From assembly GCF_900182745.1 (NCBI RefSeq), contig NZ_FXTY01000004.1:124001-188000 (forward strand): DNA of 64,000 nucleotides, written 5' to 3'. The position numbers and the translations under genes were made by a program. This document shows, piece after piece, positions 63,828 to 64,000 of this stretch. Source of the stretch: Shimia sagamensis (GTDB taxonomy: Bacteria > Pseudomonadota > Alphaproteobacteria > Rhodobacterales > Rhodobacteraceae). Below the pieces are notes generated by a model. The model saw only the letters and a list, made by a program, of their open reading frames with translations, made no database searches and had not been told where the DNA came from. The number at the start of each line of letters is the position of its first letter. Within the stretch, counting starts at the first letter, position 1.

Positions 63828-64000
63828 TTACCCGCCCGCTGTTTCGGCGATCTCTCGGAACAAGGCGATGTTGCCATCTGTCACGCCGCTTTCCTTGAAT
63901 TTGCGGTCGGCGGAGTTCACCGCGATCACCACGCCGTGGGGGCGGTTGATGTAGATGTATTGGCCGTAAACGCCGATGCCGAAGAACTCGCCTTCACGCG
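63828..64000 (-). CDS. Serine hydrolase (beta-lactamase class C-like), C-terminal part
   Basis: The minus strand from the window edge encodes EGEFFGIGVYGQYIYINRP, HGVVIAVNSADRKF and a closing helix GNIALFREIAETAGG before the stop at 63828. This is the typical end of 6-aminohexanoate-dimer hydrolase/EstB-like serine hydrolases (the GxxGQxIxxxP segment of the last strands). The catalytic SxxK and YxN motifs lie outside the window. Confidence 0.75.
   Translation of the reverse strand, partial: REGEFFGIGVYGQYIYINRPHGVVIAVNSADRKFKESGVTDGNIALFREIAETAGG

Overview
The window looks like the chromosome of an alphaproteobacterium of the Rhodobacterales (Roseobacter group). The evidence is the division and cell wall (dcw) cluster order murC - two DUF2484 genes - murB - ddl - ftsQ - ftsA - ftsZ - lpxC - bamD - recN, CtrA-type TTAA-N7-TTAA boxes in front of ddl-ftsQA and ftsZ, an aerobic cobaltochelatase pair (cobS/cobT), sqdB, malate synthase G, a proton-translocating transhydrogenase, and a pattern of DUF families (DUF2484, DUF3422, DUF3299, DUF4177, DUF2237) typical of that group. 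The genus cannot be named from the sequence alone. No rRNA, tRNA, CRISPR array or intact insertion sequence was seen.

Layout. 1-11.9 kb: the dcw cluster followed by lpxC, bamD and recN, all on the + strand; the window opens inside murC. 12.0-18.6 kb: a CLC-family chloride protein, then a minus-strand operon (ABC ATPase, FtsX-type permease with a His-rich loop, DUF3299 exported protein), a DUF427 protein and an Xaa-Pro aminopeptidase. 18.8-20.9 kb: a gene graveyard, a decayed operon with remnants of a haloalkane dehalogenase, a DUF4336-like protein, an SDR and an exported protein, with a truncated divergent LysR gene. 20.9-24 kb: cobT and cobS. 24.1-31.1 kb: an exported MsrB, an orphan response regulator with a degenerate phosphorylation site and a small overlapping membrane ORF, an AraC regulator, a membrane adenylate cyclase with a haem-binding sensor domain, a J-domain protein, bolA and small metabolic genes. 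31.4-33.5 kb: a lipoprotein subtilase autotransporter. 33.6-51 kb: gatB, pepN, glcB, a class-I glutamine amidotransferase, sqdB, a pentapeptide-repeat protein, SDRs, an ICMT-like methyltransferase and pntAB. 51.1-57.8 kb: a riboflavin transporter candidate (ribN type) under an FMN riboswitch, DUF3422, ihfB, lapA, trpF, a LysR gene and trpB. 57.9-64 kb: an accessory-looking stretch with two exported PepSY-type proteins with long Asp/Glu tails and a membrane-anchored LuxR-type regulator, then DUF2237, an FAD oxidoreductase, a MarR regulator with a four-Cys tail divergent from an unknown exported protein, and the 3' end of a serine hydrolase gene.

How the genes fit together. The first 12 kb couple peptidoglycan precursor synthesis, septum assembly, lipid A synthesis and outer-membrane assembly, apparently with cell-cycle (CtrA) input. 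The strongest candidates for undescribed biology are the acidic PepSY pair with its membrane LuxR regulator (58.7-60.4 kb), the Cys-cluster MarR with its paired operator and exported partner (62.4-63.8 kb), the orphan Glu-type response regulator with a coupled 49-residue ORF (25.4 kb), the run of small hairpins between a CtrA box and ddl (2.8-3.0 kb), and an FMN riboswitch whose variable arm carries what looks like a dispersed palindromic repeat (52.2 kb).
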